A program made the translations under genes and the position numbers. This document shows, piece after piece, positions 1-9,918 of a stretch of DNA of 64,000 bases. How positions within the stretch are numbered: position 1 is the stretch's first letter; every line of letters begins with the position of its first letter. The stretch lies in the NCBI GenBank assembly GCA_002403375.1, contig DHHQ01000023.1, positions 66,382-130,381 on the forward strand. Reading direction: 5' to 3'. The notes beneath the pieces are model-generated. The model ran no database searches and was not told the DNA's origin. It worked only from the letters and a program-made list of their open reading frames with translations. Source of the stretch: Thiobacillus denitrificans. Lineage in GTDB: Bacteria; Pseudomonadota; Gammaproteobacteria; Burkholderiales; Thiobacillaceae.

Positions 1-761
1 CCGGCCTCGAGTCCGGCGGCGACGCGCTCGGCCCGCGTGCGCAGCGCGGCATCGGCCCAGAACGCCGCCACCGGGTCGCTGTCGAGGTCGGCGTCGAGCA
101 GCGGCCGCAGCCGCGCCAGCGCGTGGCCGACCGGGTCGGGCGCGCCGTCGGTGTAGGCCCACCATTCGGCGCGCGTCTGCACGAAATGCTTCAGCAGCGC
201 GTGCAGGGCGTGCTCGCCGGGGTCGGCGAGCAGCGCGAGCAAGGCCGCGCCCTCCGGCGCATCCGGGGCGGCGGCCCACCTGGCCAGCAGGCGGTCGCGC
301 ACCTCGCCCAGCAGCTGGCTTTCGCGCTCGAGGAGCTGCGCGCCCCACGGCAGGCCGGCGTCGAGCGGCGCGCGCTTCAGGAGGTCGAGGAACCAGCCGT
401 GGAAGGTCGTCACCGACGGCCCCGGCTGCGCGGTCAGCACCGCCTCCAGCAGGCCGCGCGCGCGCGGCAGCAGCGCGTCGATCCCGGCTTCCGGCACCGC
501 CCGCTCGGCGAGGAAGGCGCGCACCGTCGCGTCGTCTTCGAGCGCCAGCACGCGCAGCCAGGCGTGCAGGCGGTCGGTCATTTCCTGCGCCGCCTTGCGG
601 GTGAAGGTGATCGCCAGCAGTTCGGACGGCGCCGCGCCGGCGAGCAGCAGGCGCAGCATGCGCGAGACCAGGAGCCAGGTCTTGCCGCTGCCGGCGCACG
701 CCTCGACCACCACCGAGCGGGCGGGGTCGAGGGCGGCGGCGGTGTCGAGCGGCAGGGTCAT
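1..761 (-). CDS. UvrD/AddA-type helicase-nuclease subunit, N-terminal part only
   Basis: The reading frame starts at ATG 761-759 and runs off the left edge, leaving about 253 residues. Residues 20-31 read EACAGSGKTWLL, a UvrD/RecB-type Walker A. A motif Ia-like stretch, LLAITFTRKAAQEM, follows at about 50-63. These identify a superfamily 1 helicase of the AddA class, which unwinds DNA ends for recombinational repair together with an AddB nuclease. The expected AddB partner is not adjacent but lies at 16265-18937 on the same strand. The gene immediately follows the EAL-domain kinase gene, with a gap of about 52 bases, and may be co-transcribed with it. Identification as SF1 helicase is firm; assignment to AddA rather than another UvrD paralogue rests on the N-terminus and on the AddB-like gene nearby. 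Confidence 0.85.
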   Translation of the reverse strand, partial: MTLPLDTAAALDPARSVVVEACAGSGKTWLLVSRMLRLLLAGAAPSELLAITFTRKAAQEMTDRLHAWLRVLALEDDATVRAFLAERAVPEAGIDALLPRARGLLEAVLTAQPGPSVTTFHGWFLDLLKRAPLDAGLPWGAQLLERESQLLGEVRDRLLARWAAAPDAPEGAALLALLADPGEHALHALLKHFVQTRAEWWAYTDGAPDPVGHALARLRPLLDADLDSDPVAAFWADAALRTRAERVAAGLEA

Positions 762-813
762 CGGTGGCGGGCGTGCGAGCGAATCCCGGATTGTACCGGG
801 CGCCCGCACGGGG

Positions 814-3800
814 CTAGCGGCGGGCGTGCAGCCAGGCGATCAGCTCGGCGGTCGGCATCGGCGCCGCGATCAGGTAGCCCTGCACGCGGTCGCAGCCCAG
901 CGCGCGCACCAGTTCGAGGCCCGCTTCGGTCTCGACCCCTTCGGCGACGGTGGCGAGCGCCATGCGGCGCGCCATGTCGAGGCTGCCCTGCAGGATCGCG
1001 CGCGCGGTCGGGTCGGTCACGCCCTTGCCGACGAAGCTGCGGTCGAGCTTGAGCTCGGTGAAGGGGATGCGGTCGAGCTGCTCGAAGGACGAGTAGCCGA
1101 TGCCGAAGTCGTCGATCGACAGCCCGAAGCCCTTGAGGCGCAGCCGCGTGAGCACGTCGAGCGCGGTGGTGACTTCCTTCATGACGCCGGTCTCGGTGAC
1201 TTCGAGAATGACATCGGCCGGGCGCAGGCCGGCCGCCTGCGTGGTGGCGAGGATGAAGTCGGGCAGCTGCAGGTCGTCCAGCCACAGGCCCGAGAGGTTG
1301 ACCGCGATCGACAGCGGGAAGCCCGCGTCGCGCAGGGCCGCGCCTTCCATCAGTGCCTTCGACACGAGCACCTGCGACAGCTCGCCGACCAGGCCCTCGC
1401 GTTCGGCGACGCCGATGAAGCTATCGGGGAGCAGGAGCCCGTGCTCGGGGTGCTGCCAGCGCGCCAGCGCCTCGACGCCGACCGCTTCGAGGCTGACGGC
1501 GTCGACCTTGGGCTGGAACCACACGGTGAATTCGTCGCGCGCGATGCCGTCGCGGATCGACTGCGGCGAGGCCTGCGCCGGCGTGCTGGCGGGGCGCTGG
1601 CGCGAGCGCGGCGGGCGCCTGCGCGACAGCAGCCCGGTCATCTGCTCGGGGGTCACAGGCTTCTGCACCTGGCCGAGCACGCGCAGGCCCTGCAGGTCGG
1701 CCAGCTTGCCGACGGTGCTGAGCACCTTCTCGTCGGCGCCGCTCATCAGGATCAGCCCGCCGCGGTAGCCGCTGCGGCCGAACGAGCGGATCAGCTCGAC
1801 GCCGTCCATGCCGGGCATGGCGAGGTCGCACACCAGCGCTTCGAGGCTGCCGTTGCGCGCCTTCACGAGCTCGAGCGCATCGGCGCCGCTGCTCGCGGTC
1901 AGCACCTCGTCGACGCCCAGGGTGGCGAGCATCGCCGCCATCTGCTGCAGCACCACCGGATCGTCGTCGACCACCAGCAGGGGCCCGCGGCCGGCCAGCG
2001 GCGGCGGCTCCGCCGCGGGGGCTTGCGCCGCCGGCGGCAGTCCGGCGTAGGCGGCCTCGGTCGCGGCGAGCGCCTCGCGCAGCGCGGCCAGCGGGACGGC
2101 GAAGTCCGCGGCGCCGCCGTGCAGCGCGGCCTGCTCGAGTTCGGTGGCGAGCGCCGCGTAGCGCTGCGCGCCGACGGTGCGTGCCGAAGATTTCTGCTTG
2201 TGCATCTCGCGCGCCACGGCGGCCGGCTCGGGCGCGGCGCCGAGCGCCTGCAGTCCGTCCACCGCCGCGCGCAGGAAGGTCGCGACAAGCGTGTGCGCCT
2301 GCGCCGGGTTGACCTCGCCGAGGACCTGGTACAGGCAGTCGAGGTCGAGCACGGCGTCGCCGCCGGCCGGTGCTGGCGCAGCGTCCGCGCCGCTTCGGAG
2401 CCAGCGGTCGAGCTTGGCGCGCAGCGCGTCGAGCGCGATCGGCTTCGCCAGCACGTCGTCGATGCCGGCTTCGTGGCACAGGCGGCGTTCCGCCGCATGG
2501 TCGGCCGCGGTGATGCAGACGATCGGCGTATGCCCGCCGTGCGCGGCCTCGTGTTCGCGCACGGCGCGGGCGAGCGCGAGGCCGTCCATCACCGGCATGT
2601 TGAGGTCGGCGAGGATCAGGTCGTGCTGGCCGGCGCGCCACTTTTCGAGCGCGATCGCGCCGTCTTCGGCGAGCTCGGCCTGGCAGCCGAGCGTGTCGAG
2701 CTGCAGCGCGAGGATGGTCTGGTTGGGCGCGTAGTCCTCGGCGACCAGCACGCGCGCGCCGGCGAGGCCGGCGCGGCGGGGCGCTGCGGCGGACGGGCAG
2801 TTGGCGCACGGGCCGCCTGCGGGGGTGGGCAGCTCGACCCAGAAGGTGCTGCCGCCGCCGGGCGGGCTGTCGACGCCGATGCTGCCGTGCATCGCCTCGA
2901 CCAGCCTCCGCGCGAGCGCGAGCCCGATGCCGGCGCCGCCGATCTGCCCCTGCTCGGCGCCCAGGCGGTCGAACGGGATGAACAGCTGCGCCTGGTCGGT
3001 GGGCGCGATGCCGGGCCCGGTGTCGGCGACGGTGAGCCGGACGTGGCCGTTCGCGAGGGCCTGGCAGCCGAGGCTGACCTGGCCGCCGTCGTGGTTGAAC
3101 TTGATGGCGTTGGTGACCAGGTGGTTCATCACCTGCAGCAGGGCGTGGCGGTCGGCGACCACCTGGCAGCGGTCGCAACTCGTTGCGCAGTCGAGGGGGA
3201 TGCGGCGCAGGCGCGCGGCGGCGGCGTTCTGCGCGAGGCAGTCGTCCATCACGCCGGCGACGTCGAGCGATTCGGTCTGCAGGTCCGCGCCGCCGGACTC
3301 GAGGTCGGCCAGTTCGATGACGTCGTTGAGCATCGCCAGCAGGCTGCTGCCGGCCTGCATGATCTCGTCCGCGCTGATCGCCGCCGCCTGCGGCAGGCCG
3401 TCCTGCATCGCCAGCAGCTGGGCGTGGCCGAGGATGGCGTTGAGCGGAGTGCGCAGCTCGTGGCTGATGCTCGAGAGGAAGCGCGACTTGGCACGGCTGG
3501 ACGCCTCGGCCGCTTCCTTGGCCTCGAGCAGCGCCGCCTGCTCCAGCTTGCGCGCGGTGATGTCGCGGTCGATGCCGCGGTAGCCGAGCAGCGTGCCGTC
3601 CGCGTCGAGGATGGGCACGCCGCTGGTTTCGAGCACCACCTCGCGGCCGTCGCGGTGGCGGTTGACGTTCTCGAGCCCGGAGAACGGCCAGCGGTTGGCG
3701 GCGATGTCCTGGAACGCCCACCTGACGTGGTCCGCCTCGGCGGGGGGCATGAAGTCGAAGGGTGTCCTGCCGACCATTTCTTCGGGCGCGTAGCCCAGCA

Positions 3801-4377
3801 GCTCCTGCACCTTGTTGCTCGAGAAGGTGAACACCCCCTCGGCGTCGACCTCCCAGACCCAGTCGGAGGTCGACTCGAGCATGCCGCGGTAGCGCGCCTC
3901 GCTGCGCTGCAGCGCCTGCGCGGTGGCTTCGCTCTCGAGATCGTGCGCGAGGTTGCGGGCGAACTTGGCGAGCAGCGGGGCGAACAGGCGCTGCTGGGCC
4001 GCGGCCTGCGGCGGCGCTTCGCGGAAGAACAGCAGCAGATGGCCGAGGTCCGGCAGCTCGAATACCAGCGTATGGCGGTAGCTGTCGTCGCCCGGCAGCC
4101 CCTGCGGGGGCGCGCCACCGGCGAGCAGCCAGGCGGGCCATTCCATCGTCTGGCCTTCCCTCTCGCGCAGGGCCGGGTTGCCGATGGCGACGTAGACTTC
4201 GGCGGTGACGGTCCCCTCCGCTGCGGCAACCGGGTTCAGCAGCACCGCGCCGCAGGCACTGCCGGTGTGGGCGAGCAGGCGCTGCAGCACGGTGGTGGCG
4301 AGCGGCCGTGGACGGGTCTCGCCCGCCATCGCCATCGCGAGGTCGTAGAGGAGCGGGACCGACTGCTCGCGCTTCAT
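814..4377 (-). CDS. Hybrid sensor kinase: GAF-like, PAS, HisKA, HATPase, REC, HPt, REC, EAL
   Basis: A 1187-residue multidomain signalling protein. I see a GAF-like N-terminus (about 10-140) and a PAS domain (about 160-280). A HisKA domain has its phosphorylatable H306 in SHELRTP, followed by an HATPase with DTGPGIA and GAGIGLAL. A first receiver has D591, an HPt-like domain has H726 in MHKQKSSARTVGA, a second receiver has D851, and a C-terminal EAL domain starts near 940. The EAL domain keeps EAL at 969-971, NLS, SIDDFG and QGY motifs, so it is probably an active c-di-GMP phosphodiesterase. The REC-EAL tail resembles RocR-type regulators. ATG 4377 overlaps the FIST gene stop as ATGA, so translation is probably coupled. 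A longer upstream in-frame extension is excluded because it would cover the FIST gene in the wrong frame. It appears to be a whole phosphorelay with c-di-GMP output in one chain. Confidence 0.9.
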   Translation of the reverse strand: MKREQSVPLLYDLAMAMAGETRPRPLATTVLQRLLAHTGSACGAVLLNPVAAAEGTVTAEVYVAIGNPALREREGQTMEWPAWLLAGGAPPQGLPGDDSYRHTLVFELPDLGHLLLFFREAPPQAAAQQRLFAPLLAKFARNLAHDLESEATAQALQRSEARYRGMLESTSDWVWEVDAEGVFTFSSNKVQELLGYAPEEMVGRTPFDFMPPAEADHVRWAFQDIAANRWPFSGLENVNRHRDGREVVLETSGVPILDADGTLLGYRGIDRDITARKLEQAALLEAKEAAEASSRAKSRFLSSISHELRTPLNAILGHAQLLAMQDGLPQAAAISADEIMQAGSSLLAMLNDVIELADLESGGADLQTESLDVAGVMDDCLAQNAAAARLRRIPLDCATSCDRCQVVADRHALLQVMNHLVTNAIKFNHDGGQVSLGCQALANGHVRLTVADTGPGIAPTDQAQLFIPFDRLGAEQGQIGGAGIGLALARRLVEAMHGSIGVDSPPGGGSTFWVELPTPAGGPCANCPSAAAPRRAGLAGARVLVAEDYAPNQTILALQLDTLGCQAELAEDGAIALEKWRAGQHDLILADLNMPVMDGLALARAVREHEAAHGGHTPIVCITAADHAAERRLCHEAGIDDVLAKPIALDALRAKLDRWLRSGADAAPAPAGGDAVLDLDCLYQVLGEVNPAQAHTLVATFLRAAVDGLQALGAAPEPAAVAREMHKQKSSARTVGAQRYAALATELEQAALHGGAADFAVPLAALREALAATEAAYAGLPPAAQAPAAEPPPLAGRGPLLVVDDDPVVLQQMAAMLATLGVDEVLTASSGADALELVKARNGSLEALVCDLAMPGMDGVELIRSFGRSGYRGGLILMSGADEKVLSTVGKLADLQGLRVLGQVQKPVTPEQMTGLLSRRRPPRSRQRPASTPAQASPQSIRDGIARDEFTVWFQPKVDAVSLEAVGVEALARWQHPEHGLLLPDSFIGVAEREGLVGELSQVLVSKALMEGAALRDAGFPLSIAVNLSGLWLDDLQLPDFILATTQAAGLRPADVILEVTETGVMKEVTTALDVLTRLRLKGFGLSIDDFGIGYSSFEQLDRIPFTELKLDRSFVGKGVTDPTARAILQGSLDMARRMALATVAEGVETEAGLELVRALGCDRVQGYLIAAPMPTAELIAWLHARR

Positions 4378-5516
4378 GTCCACGGCAGCGCGACCAGGGT
4401 GGCGTTGTGGAAGCGCGGGTAGCCGCCGCCCTCGTAGTTGGCGATCTCGCCCAGGCTCAGGCAGCCGAACAGCGGCGCGCCGTCCAGCGCGCCGTGCAGT
4501 TCGGCCAGTTCGACGGAGGCGGCGGCCTCGCCGTGGTGCAGCAGGCGTCCCGCGCAGTAGAAGGCGAGCACCGCGGCCGGCCGGTGCGCCCGCACGCCGG
4601 CGGCGACCGCGTGCGCGGTGTCCGGGCTGCCCGGCGGCGCCCCCTCGACGATCGACAGCAGCGCGGCCTCCGGCACTTCGCCCGCACACAGCAGGCTGCC
4701 GTCGGCGTCGACCGCCACCGGGATGCGCACCAGCGGCTCGCCCTCGGCGAGGTGCAGCGCCAGCGGGAAGTGCACCGCATGCCGGTAGAAGTTGTCGTGG
4801 GTGAGCGTCACGCCGTGCGTGGCGGCGAGCAGGTCGCGGTAGGCGTCGAACGCGGGCCGCCCGTCGATCACCGAGATGCGGTTGCCGCGGCTGGCGCTCG
4901 CCACGCTGAGCGGGGCGCTGCGGCCGTAGCGGTGGGCGAGCGTGGCACCGGGATGGCGCGGCAGCACCACGGCGAGCGCGGCGTCGCCGACGAGGCGGCG
5001 GTTGTCGAACACGCAGGGGACGGCGCGGAAGGTCTCGCTGCCGACGTTCGAGCCGGCGTAGCGCACCTGGTTGCCGACCGCGAGGTAGAGCCGGTCGAGC
5101 AGCGAGGCGACGTCGGGCGTCGTGGCGTCGACCAGCAGCAGCAGCGTGTCGCCGCCGTCGTCGGCCGCGTGGTCGAGGGTGAAGGCGGCGAGTTCGTCCA
5201 CCGCGACGGCTTCGGTGCGCTCGCTGCAGCGCGGCAGCGGAACGATGCGCAGCGGGGTCGCCGCGTCGAGCGCCAGCAGCAGCACCCCGTGGCGCCTGAA
5301 TTCGCCGCCGGCGACCAGCCCCGGCACGACCGCGCCGGCGAGCGGCAGCCCGGCCTCGCTGGCCGCCTGCTGCAGCGCGGGCACGGCGCCGGGCGTGTGT
5401 TCGCTCGCCAGCGCGAGGATCGCCAGATTCGGCTGCCGCGCGCGCCACGTCCGCAAGAGCGCGGCGAGCGCGTCGGCGTCCGCGGTTTCGTGCCAGGCCC
5501 ACAGCGTCGCGCTCAT
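4374..5516 (-). CDS. FIST-domain signal transduction protein
   Basis: A 380-residue protein with the FIST N (about 20-220) and FIST C (about 225-360) layout, recognised from the central segment around GNQVRYAGSNVGSE and the C-terminal GALDGAPLFGCLSLGEI. FIST proteins are predicted intracellular sensors of small ligands, possibly amino acids, usually encoded beside histidine kinases or methyl-accepting proteins. No transmembrane segment is evident, so it is probably cytoplasmic. It overlaps the upstream hybrid kinase stop by ATGA and the downstream EAL kinase start by ATGA. This position between two kinases suggests it feeds ligand information into one or both; that is inference from context. 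The family call is fairly firm. Confidence 0.85.
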   Translation of the reverse strand: MSATLWAWHETADADALAALLRTWRARQPNLAILALASEHTPGAVPALQQAASEAGLPLAGAVVPGLVAGGEFRRHGVLLLALDAATPLRIVPLPRCSERTEAVAVDELAAFTLDHAADDGGDTLLLLVDATTPDVASLLDRLYLAVGNQVRYAGSNVGSETFRAVPCVFDNRRLVGDAALAVVLPRHPGATLAHRYGRSAPLSVASASRGNRISVIDGRPAFDAYRDLLAATHGVTLTHDNFYRHAVHFPLALHLAEGEPLVRIPVAVDADGSLLCAGEVPEAALLSIVEGAPPGSPDTAHAVAAGVRAHRPAAVLAFYCAGRLLHHGEAAASVELAELHGALDGAPLFGCLSLGEIANYEGGGYPRFHNATLVALPWT

Positions 5517-8500
5517 CCCGTCTCCGCCGTTTCGGCGATCAGCCGGTCGACCACCCGGCACAGCGACGGGATGTCGATCGGCTTGGTCAGGTAGGCGGCG
5601 AAGCCGGCGTCGAGCCCGCGCTTCTCCTCGCCCTTCATGGCGTTGGCGGAAACCGCGACGACCGGGATCGCGGCGGTCTGCGGGTCGTCGCGCAGCGTGG
5701 CGAGCGCGGCGTAGCCGTCCATCCCCGGCAGGTTGATGTCCATCAGGATCAGCGCCGGCTGCTCGGCGCGCGCGAGCTGGATGCCGATCTCGGCGGTGTG
5801 GGCGGTGCGCAGTTCCCAGCACTTGCGGGACGCGAAGATCTGCTGCATCAGGCGCTGGTTCATCGGATTGTCCTCGATGTACAGCACGTAGGCGCGCGCG
5901 TCGCGGCTCTCTGCGACCGCCGGCGCGGGGGCGGCCGCCGGCGCCGCCGCCGCGCCGGCGGCGAGCGGCATTTCGACCCAGAAGGTGCTGCCCTGGCCCT
6001 CGGTGCTCTCGAAGCCGATGCGGCCGCCCATCGCCTCGACGATGCGCTGGGTGATGACCAGGCCGATGCCGCTGCCCTCGACCTGGCCGCGCTCGGCGCC
6101 GAGGCGGTCGAAGGGGCTGAACATGCGCGCCTGCTTGTGCGCGGGAATCCCCGGGCCGGTGTCGGTGATGGCGATGCGCGCCACGCCGTCGCCGACGCGG
6201 CACGCCAGATGGACGCTGCCTGCGGGGCGGTTGTACTTGATCGCGTTGGCGAGCAGGTTGATCAGCACCTGCTGCAGCCGGGTGGCGTCCGCCTGGACCA
6301 CGCTCTCGATGGCGTCGCCGCCGGCGTCGATCAGGCGGATGCCGCGCTCGCGGGCGATCGGCGCGACCATCGCCAGGCTGTCGCCGACCACGGTCCTGAC
6401 GCTGACCGGCGCGGGGTAGAGGTCCATCTTGCCGGCCTCGATGCGCGCGAGGTCGATGAGGTCGTTGACCAGCGACAGCAGGTGCTGGCCGGCGCGCTCG
6501 ATCTCGCGCGTGTGGTCGCGGGTCTTCGCCGGCAGCCCCGGGTCCATGCCGAACAGCTGGGCGAAGCCGAGGATCGAGTTGAGCGGGGTGCGCAGCTCGT
6601 GGCTCATGCTGGCGAGGAATTCGCTCTTCGCGCGGCTCGCGGCTTCGGCCGCCTCCTTCGCCTGCAGCATCGCGTGCTCGGTGCGCTTGAGCTCGGTGAC
6701 GTCCTGCACGGTGCCGGTCAGCCGCAACAGGGTGCCGTCGGCGCCGACCTGCGCGCGCGCCAGCTCGTGGACGTAGCGCACCTCGCCGTCCGGCCGCACG
6801 ATGCGGTGGACGACGTCGTGCACCCCGGTCGTCGCGGCGCGCTCGACGTTCTCGCGCACCATCTCCAGGTCGTCCGGGTGCACGGCGGCCTCGAAGGCGG
6901 CCACGCTCGGCGTGAAGCGCGCCGGATCCTGGCCGAAGATGCGGTAGATCTCGTCCGACCAGACGAGCGCGCCGGTCGTCAGGTCGGCGCTCCAGTGGCC
7001 GAGCTTGGCGAGGCTCTGCGCCTCCTCGAGCTGCCTGCGGCTTTCCTCGAGCGCCATCTCGGCCGCCTTGCGTTCGGTGATGTCCTGCACGGTGCCGGTC
7101 ACCTTGACCGGCTCGCCGTGGGCGTCGCGCTCGCCGTAGCCCTCGATGTGGACCCAGCGCACGCCGCCGTCGGGCAGGCGGATGCGGTGGTCGACGCGCT
7201 GCGGGTCGATGTTCTCGAGGGCGGCCTGGAACGCCAGCCGCACCCGCTCGACGTCGTCGGGGTGGGTGAGTTCGGCGTAGTAGCGCTCGATCGTCGGAAT
7301 GTAGAGGTGAGCAGGGCGGTCGAACAGCGCGTACACCTCCTTCGACCAGGTGATCCTGCCGCTGGCGACGTCGACCGACCAGTTGCCGAGCTTCGCCAGC
7401 CGCTGCGCCTCCTCGAGCGCCACCTCGGCGAGCTTGCGCTCGGTGATGTCCTGCACCACGCCGAGCATGTGCAGCGGGTTGCCGTCGGCGTCGCGCACCA
7501 CGTCGCCGCGCTCGGCGACCCAGCGCACGGTGCCGTCCGGCCACACGACGCGGTGCTCGATGTTGTACTCGGCGCCGAGTTCGACGCACGCGGCGACCGC
7601 GCCGGTCACCTGCTGGCGGTCGTCGGGATGGACCGCGGCGAGGAAGTTGTCGTAGGTGATCTCGAGCGTGCCCTCGGGATGGCCGAACAGCGGCGCGATG
7701 CGCTCCGACCAGTAGAGGTCGCCGGTCTCGATGTTCCAGTCCCAGGTGCCGATGTTGGCGTAGGCCTGGCTGCGCGCGAGGCGCTGCTCGGCCTCCTTGA
7801 CGCGGGTGATGTCGGTGCGGATCGAGATGTACTGGTAGGGCCGGCCGTCGGCGTCGAGGAAGGGGACGATGCTGCTCTCGACCCAGTACAGGCTGCCGTC
7901 CTTGCGCCGGTTGCACAGCTCGCCGTGCCAGATCAGGCCGCGGCTGATGGTCCGCCACAGGTCGGCGTAGACCGCGGGGGGGCTGGACGCCCGACTTGAC
8001 GATGCGGTGGTTCTGCCCGAGCAGCTCCTGGCGGCGGTAGCCGCTCGCCTCGCAGAACTTGTCGTTGACGTAGAGGATGGTGCCGGCGGTGTCGGTGATG
8101 CTGACGATCGCGTGCGCATCGAGCGCCTGCTGCTGCCGCTCGCGCTCGTAGAGCGTGGCGCGCAGGATCTCGACCTGCTCGCGCGCGCGGCGGTAGCGCT
8201 CGGCGTGGCGCGCCACCGCCGCGGCGAGGCGCGACGGGTGTGCCGGCTTCGTCAGCAGCAGTTCGCCGCCGTGGTCGACGGCGCCGGGATCCGCGTCGGC
8301 GTCGTCCGCCAGGTAGATGACGGGCAGCAGGCGATGGCGGTCTTCGCCGCGCAGCACGGCTGCGAGTTCGGGGCCGCTGCAGCGCGGCATCGCCATGTCG
8401 AGCACCAGCGCGTCGGCAGCGAAGTCGTCGAGCAGTTGCGGCACCGCGAACGCGTCGACGGTCTCGCGCACCTCCATCCCGGCGTCGCGCAGGATCGCAG

Positions 8501-9287
8501 CGTGGCGCGCCAGCTGCAGGGGGTCGTCGTCGACGACCAGCACCCGCGGCGCCTGCGGCGCGGCGAGGGCGCCGCTGCCGTCGAGCGTCTGCAGCAGCAC
8601 CTCGCGGGCGACCGGCTTGGTCAGGTAGTGCGAGGCGCCGGCGCGGTAGGCGGCGAGCCTGGCTTCCATGTCGTCGCGCGCCGACAGGAAGATGACCGGC
8701 ATGCCGGCGAACGGCTGCGCCTTCATCTCGGCGACGAACGCCGCGCCGGCGGCCCCGCCATCCGGAAAGCTCGTGTCCATGAGCAGCGCCGCCGGGCGGT
8801 CGCCGTAGCGGCAGGCCTCGCGGCAGTCGGCGAGGCGGTTGAACACCTCGACCCGGTAGCCCGCCGTCTCCAGCACCTCGCGCAGCCAGACGGTCTGGTC
8901 GGCGTCGTCGTCGACCACCAGGACGCGCAGCGAGGGCCGCAGCGCGGGGGGCGGGACGAGGCCGTGGGTCGGGTTCTCCGCTTCCGCGGCGAGCCGCGCC
9001 AGCGCCTTGTGCAGCGCGAACAGCTTGGGCTGGTCGGGCACGCCCTGCGGCGCCAGGCCGGCGGCGAGCGTCTCGAGCTTGCGCGCGGCGGCGGCGACTT
9101 CCATCAGGCGGTGCACGCCCGCCGCACCGACCAGGCTGTGCGCCGCGTGGCGCAGCAGCTCTGCGGTGCCGGCTTCGCCCCGCGACAGCTTCTCGAGCAT
9201 GCGCTCGAGGACGTCGAGGCGCCCCGGCAGCTGCGCGACGAAGGCGTTGCGCAGGCGGGTCAGGGTGGCTTCGATATCGGGCGGCAT
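5513..9287 (-). pseudogene. Hybrid kinase HPt-REC-REC-PAS x4-HisKA-HATPase-REC, frameshifted at a 7-G run
   Basis: Read from ATG 9287, the frame gives an HPt domain (H50 in HAAHSLVGAAG), two receivers (D171 and D297) and the first half of a PAS domain. After about residue 437 the PAS sequence jumps frame. The break falls exactly at a run of seven G on the + strand (7976-7982). Removing one base restores a continuous protein of 1257 residues with PAS1 completed, PAS2-PAS4, HisKA (SHELRTPLNSILGF), HATPase (DTGPGIP, GSGIGL) and a third receiver ending at 5513. The downstream part is undamaged and conserved-looking, so this is either a homopolymer sequencing error, a recent mutation, or a slippage site. 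It is the second gene of the minus-strand operon, 40 bases after the HTH-REC gene, and overlaps the FIST start by ATGA. The N-terminal HPt is unusual for a hybrid kinase and could accept phosphate from another kinase. Confidence 0.85.
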
Positions 9288-9327
9288 GGCGGCTCGGCGT
9301 AGGTTCAGCGACGGTCGGCGCGGCTCA

Positions 9328-9918
9328 TCAGGCGGCTGCGCGCTGCAGCGTCCGCTCGACGATGTGCTTCAGCACGCCCAGCGGGATCGGCTTGGCGTAG
9401 ACCGGGATGTCGTCCGGCAGGCCGCCGCGTGCGGCGATCTCGTCCGGGCTCAGCGCCGTCACCGCGATGATCGCGGGGACGCTCACCTCGCGGCTGCGCA
9501 CCAGGTGGCGGATCATCTCGAAGCCGTCCATGCCCGGCATCGACAGGTCGGCGATCACCAGGTCGGGGGCGTACTTGCCGACCATCAGCAGGCCCTCGAA
9601 ACCGTCCTGCGCCAGGTAGAGGGCGACCGGCAGCCTCCATTCGGCGAACTTCATCCGGTACATCTCGCGCTGCACCGGCTCGTCCTCGACGATGACGACG
9701 CCGTGCGGGTGCGGCGGCGCGTCGTCGGTGACCGCCGACTGCTGCCCGGCGAGCATCGCATCGACCGCCTCGCTCGGGATGCGGCGGTGTCCGCCCGCGG
9801 TCTTCCACGCCGGGAGCGCCCCGGATTCCACCCAGAGCTGGACGGTCGTGACCGACACCCCCAGCTTTCTGGCGGCTTCACGGGTCGTATGGAAGGTGTG
9901 TTGGGCGGGCGCGGACAT
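9328..9918 (-). CDS. Excisionase-like HTH DNA-binding domain fused to receiver domain
   Basis: A 196-residue protein. Residues about 10-55 form a MerR/excisionase-type winged helix-turn-helix (TTREAARKLGVSVTTVQLW, then GGHRRIP). Residues about 75-190 form a receiver with VIVEDEP, the phosphoacceptor in ADLSMPGMDG and a conserved Lys in YAKPI. This puts DNA binding at the N-terminus and reception at the C-terminus, the reverse of OmpR or NarL regulators. I chose ATG 9918 because the protein then begins just before the HTH; an in-frame ATG at 9987 would add a region without family resemblance. It is the first gene of the minus-strand signalling operon and faces an AT-rich divergent control region. 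It is the natural candidate to regulate both operons of the island. Confidence 0.85.
   Translation of the reverse strand: MSAPAQHTFHTTREAARKLGVSVTTVQLWVESGALPAWKTAGGHRRIPSEAVDAMLAGQQSAVTDDAPPHPHGVVIVEDEPVQREMYRMKFAEWRLPVALYLAQDGFEGLLMVGKYAPDLVIADLSMPGMDGFEMIRHLVRSREVSVPAIIAVTALSPDEIAARGGLPDDIPVYAKPIPLGVLKHIVERTLQRAAA

Noticed and set aside
595..4422. Very long open frame on the + strand opposite the EAL hybrid kinase
   Set aside because: It is an artefact of high GC on the antisense of a real gene; the translation is low-complexity, rich in R, A, H and Q, with no domain. The minus strand gives recognisable domains throughout.
4374..9287. Continuous minus-strand frame of 1637 residues as a single protein
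   Set aside because: The middle (after about residue 437) is the wrong frame of a PAS-kinase gene, and its end is the FIST protein read back in frame by chance. Domain content shows separate genes with a frameshift.
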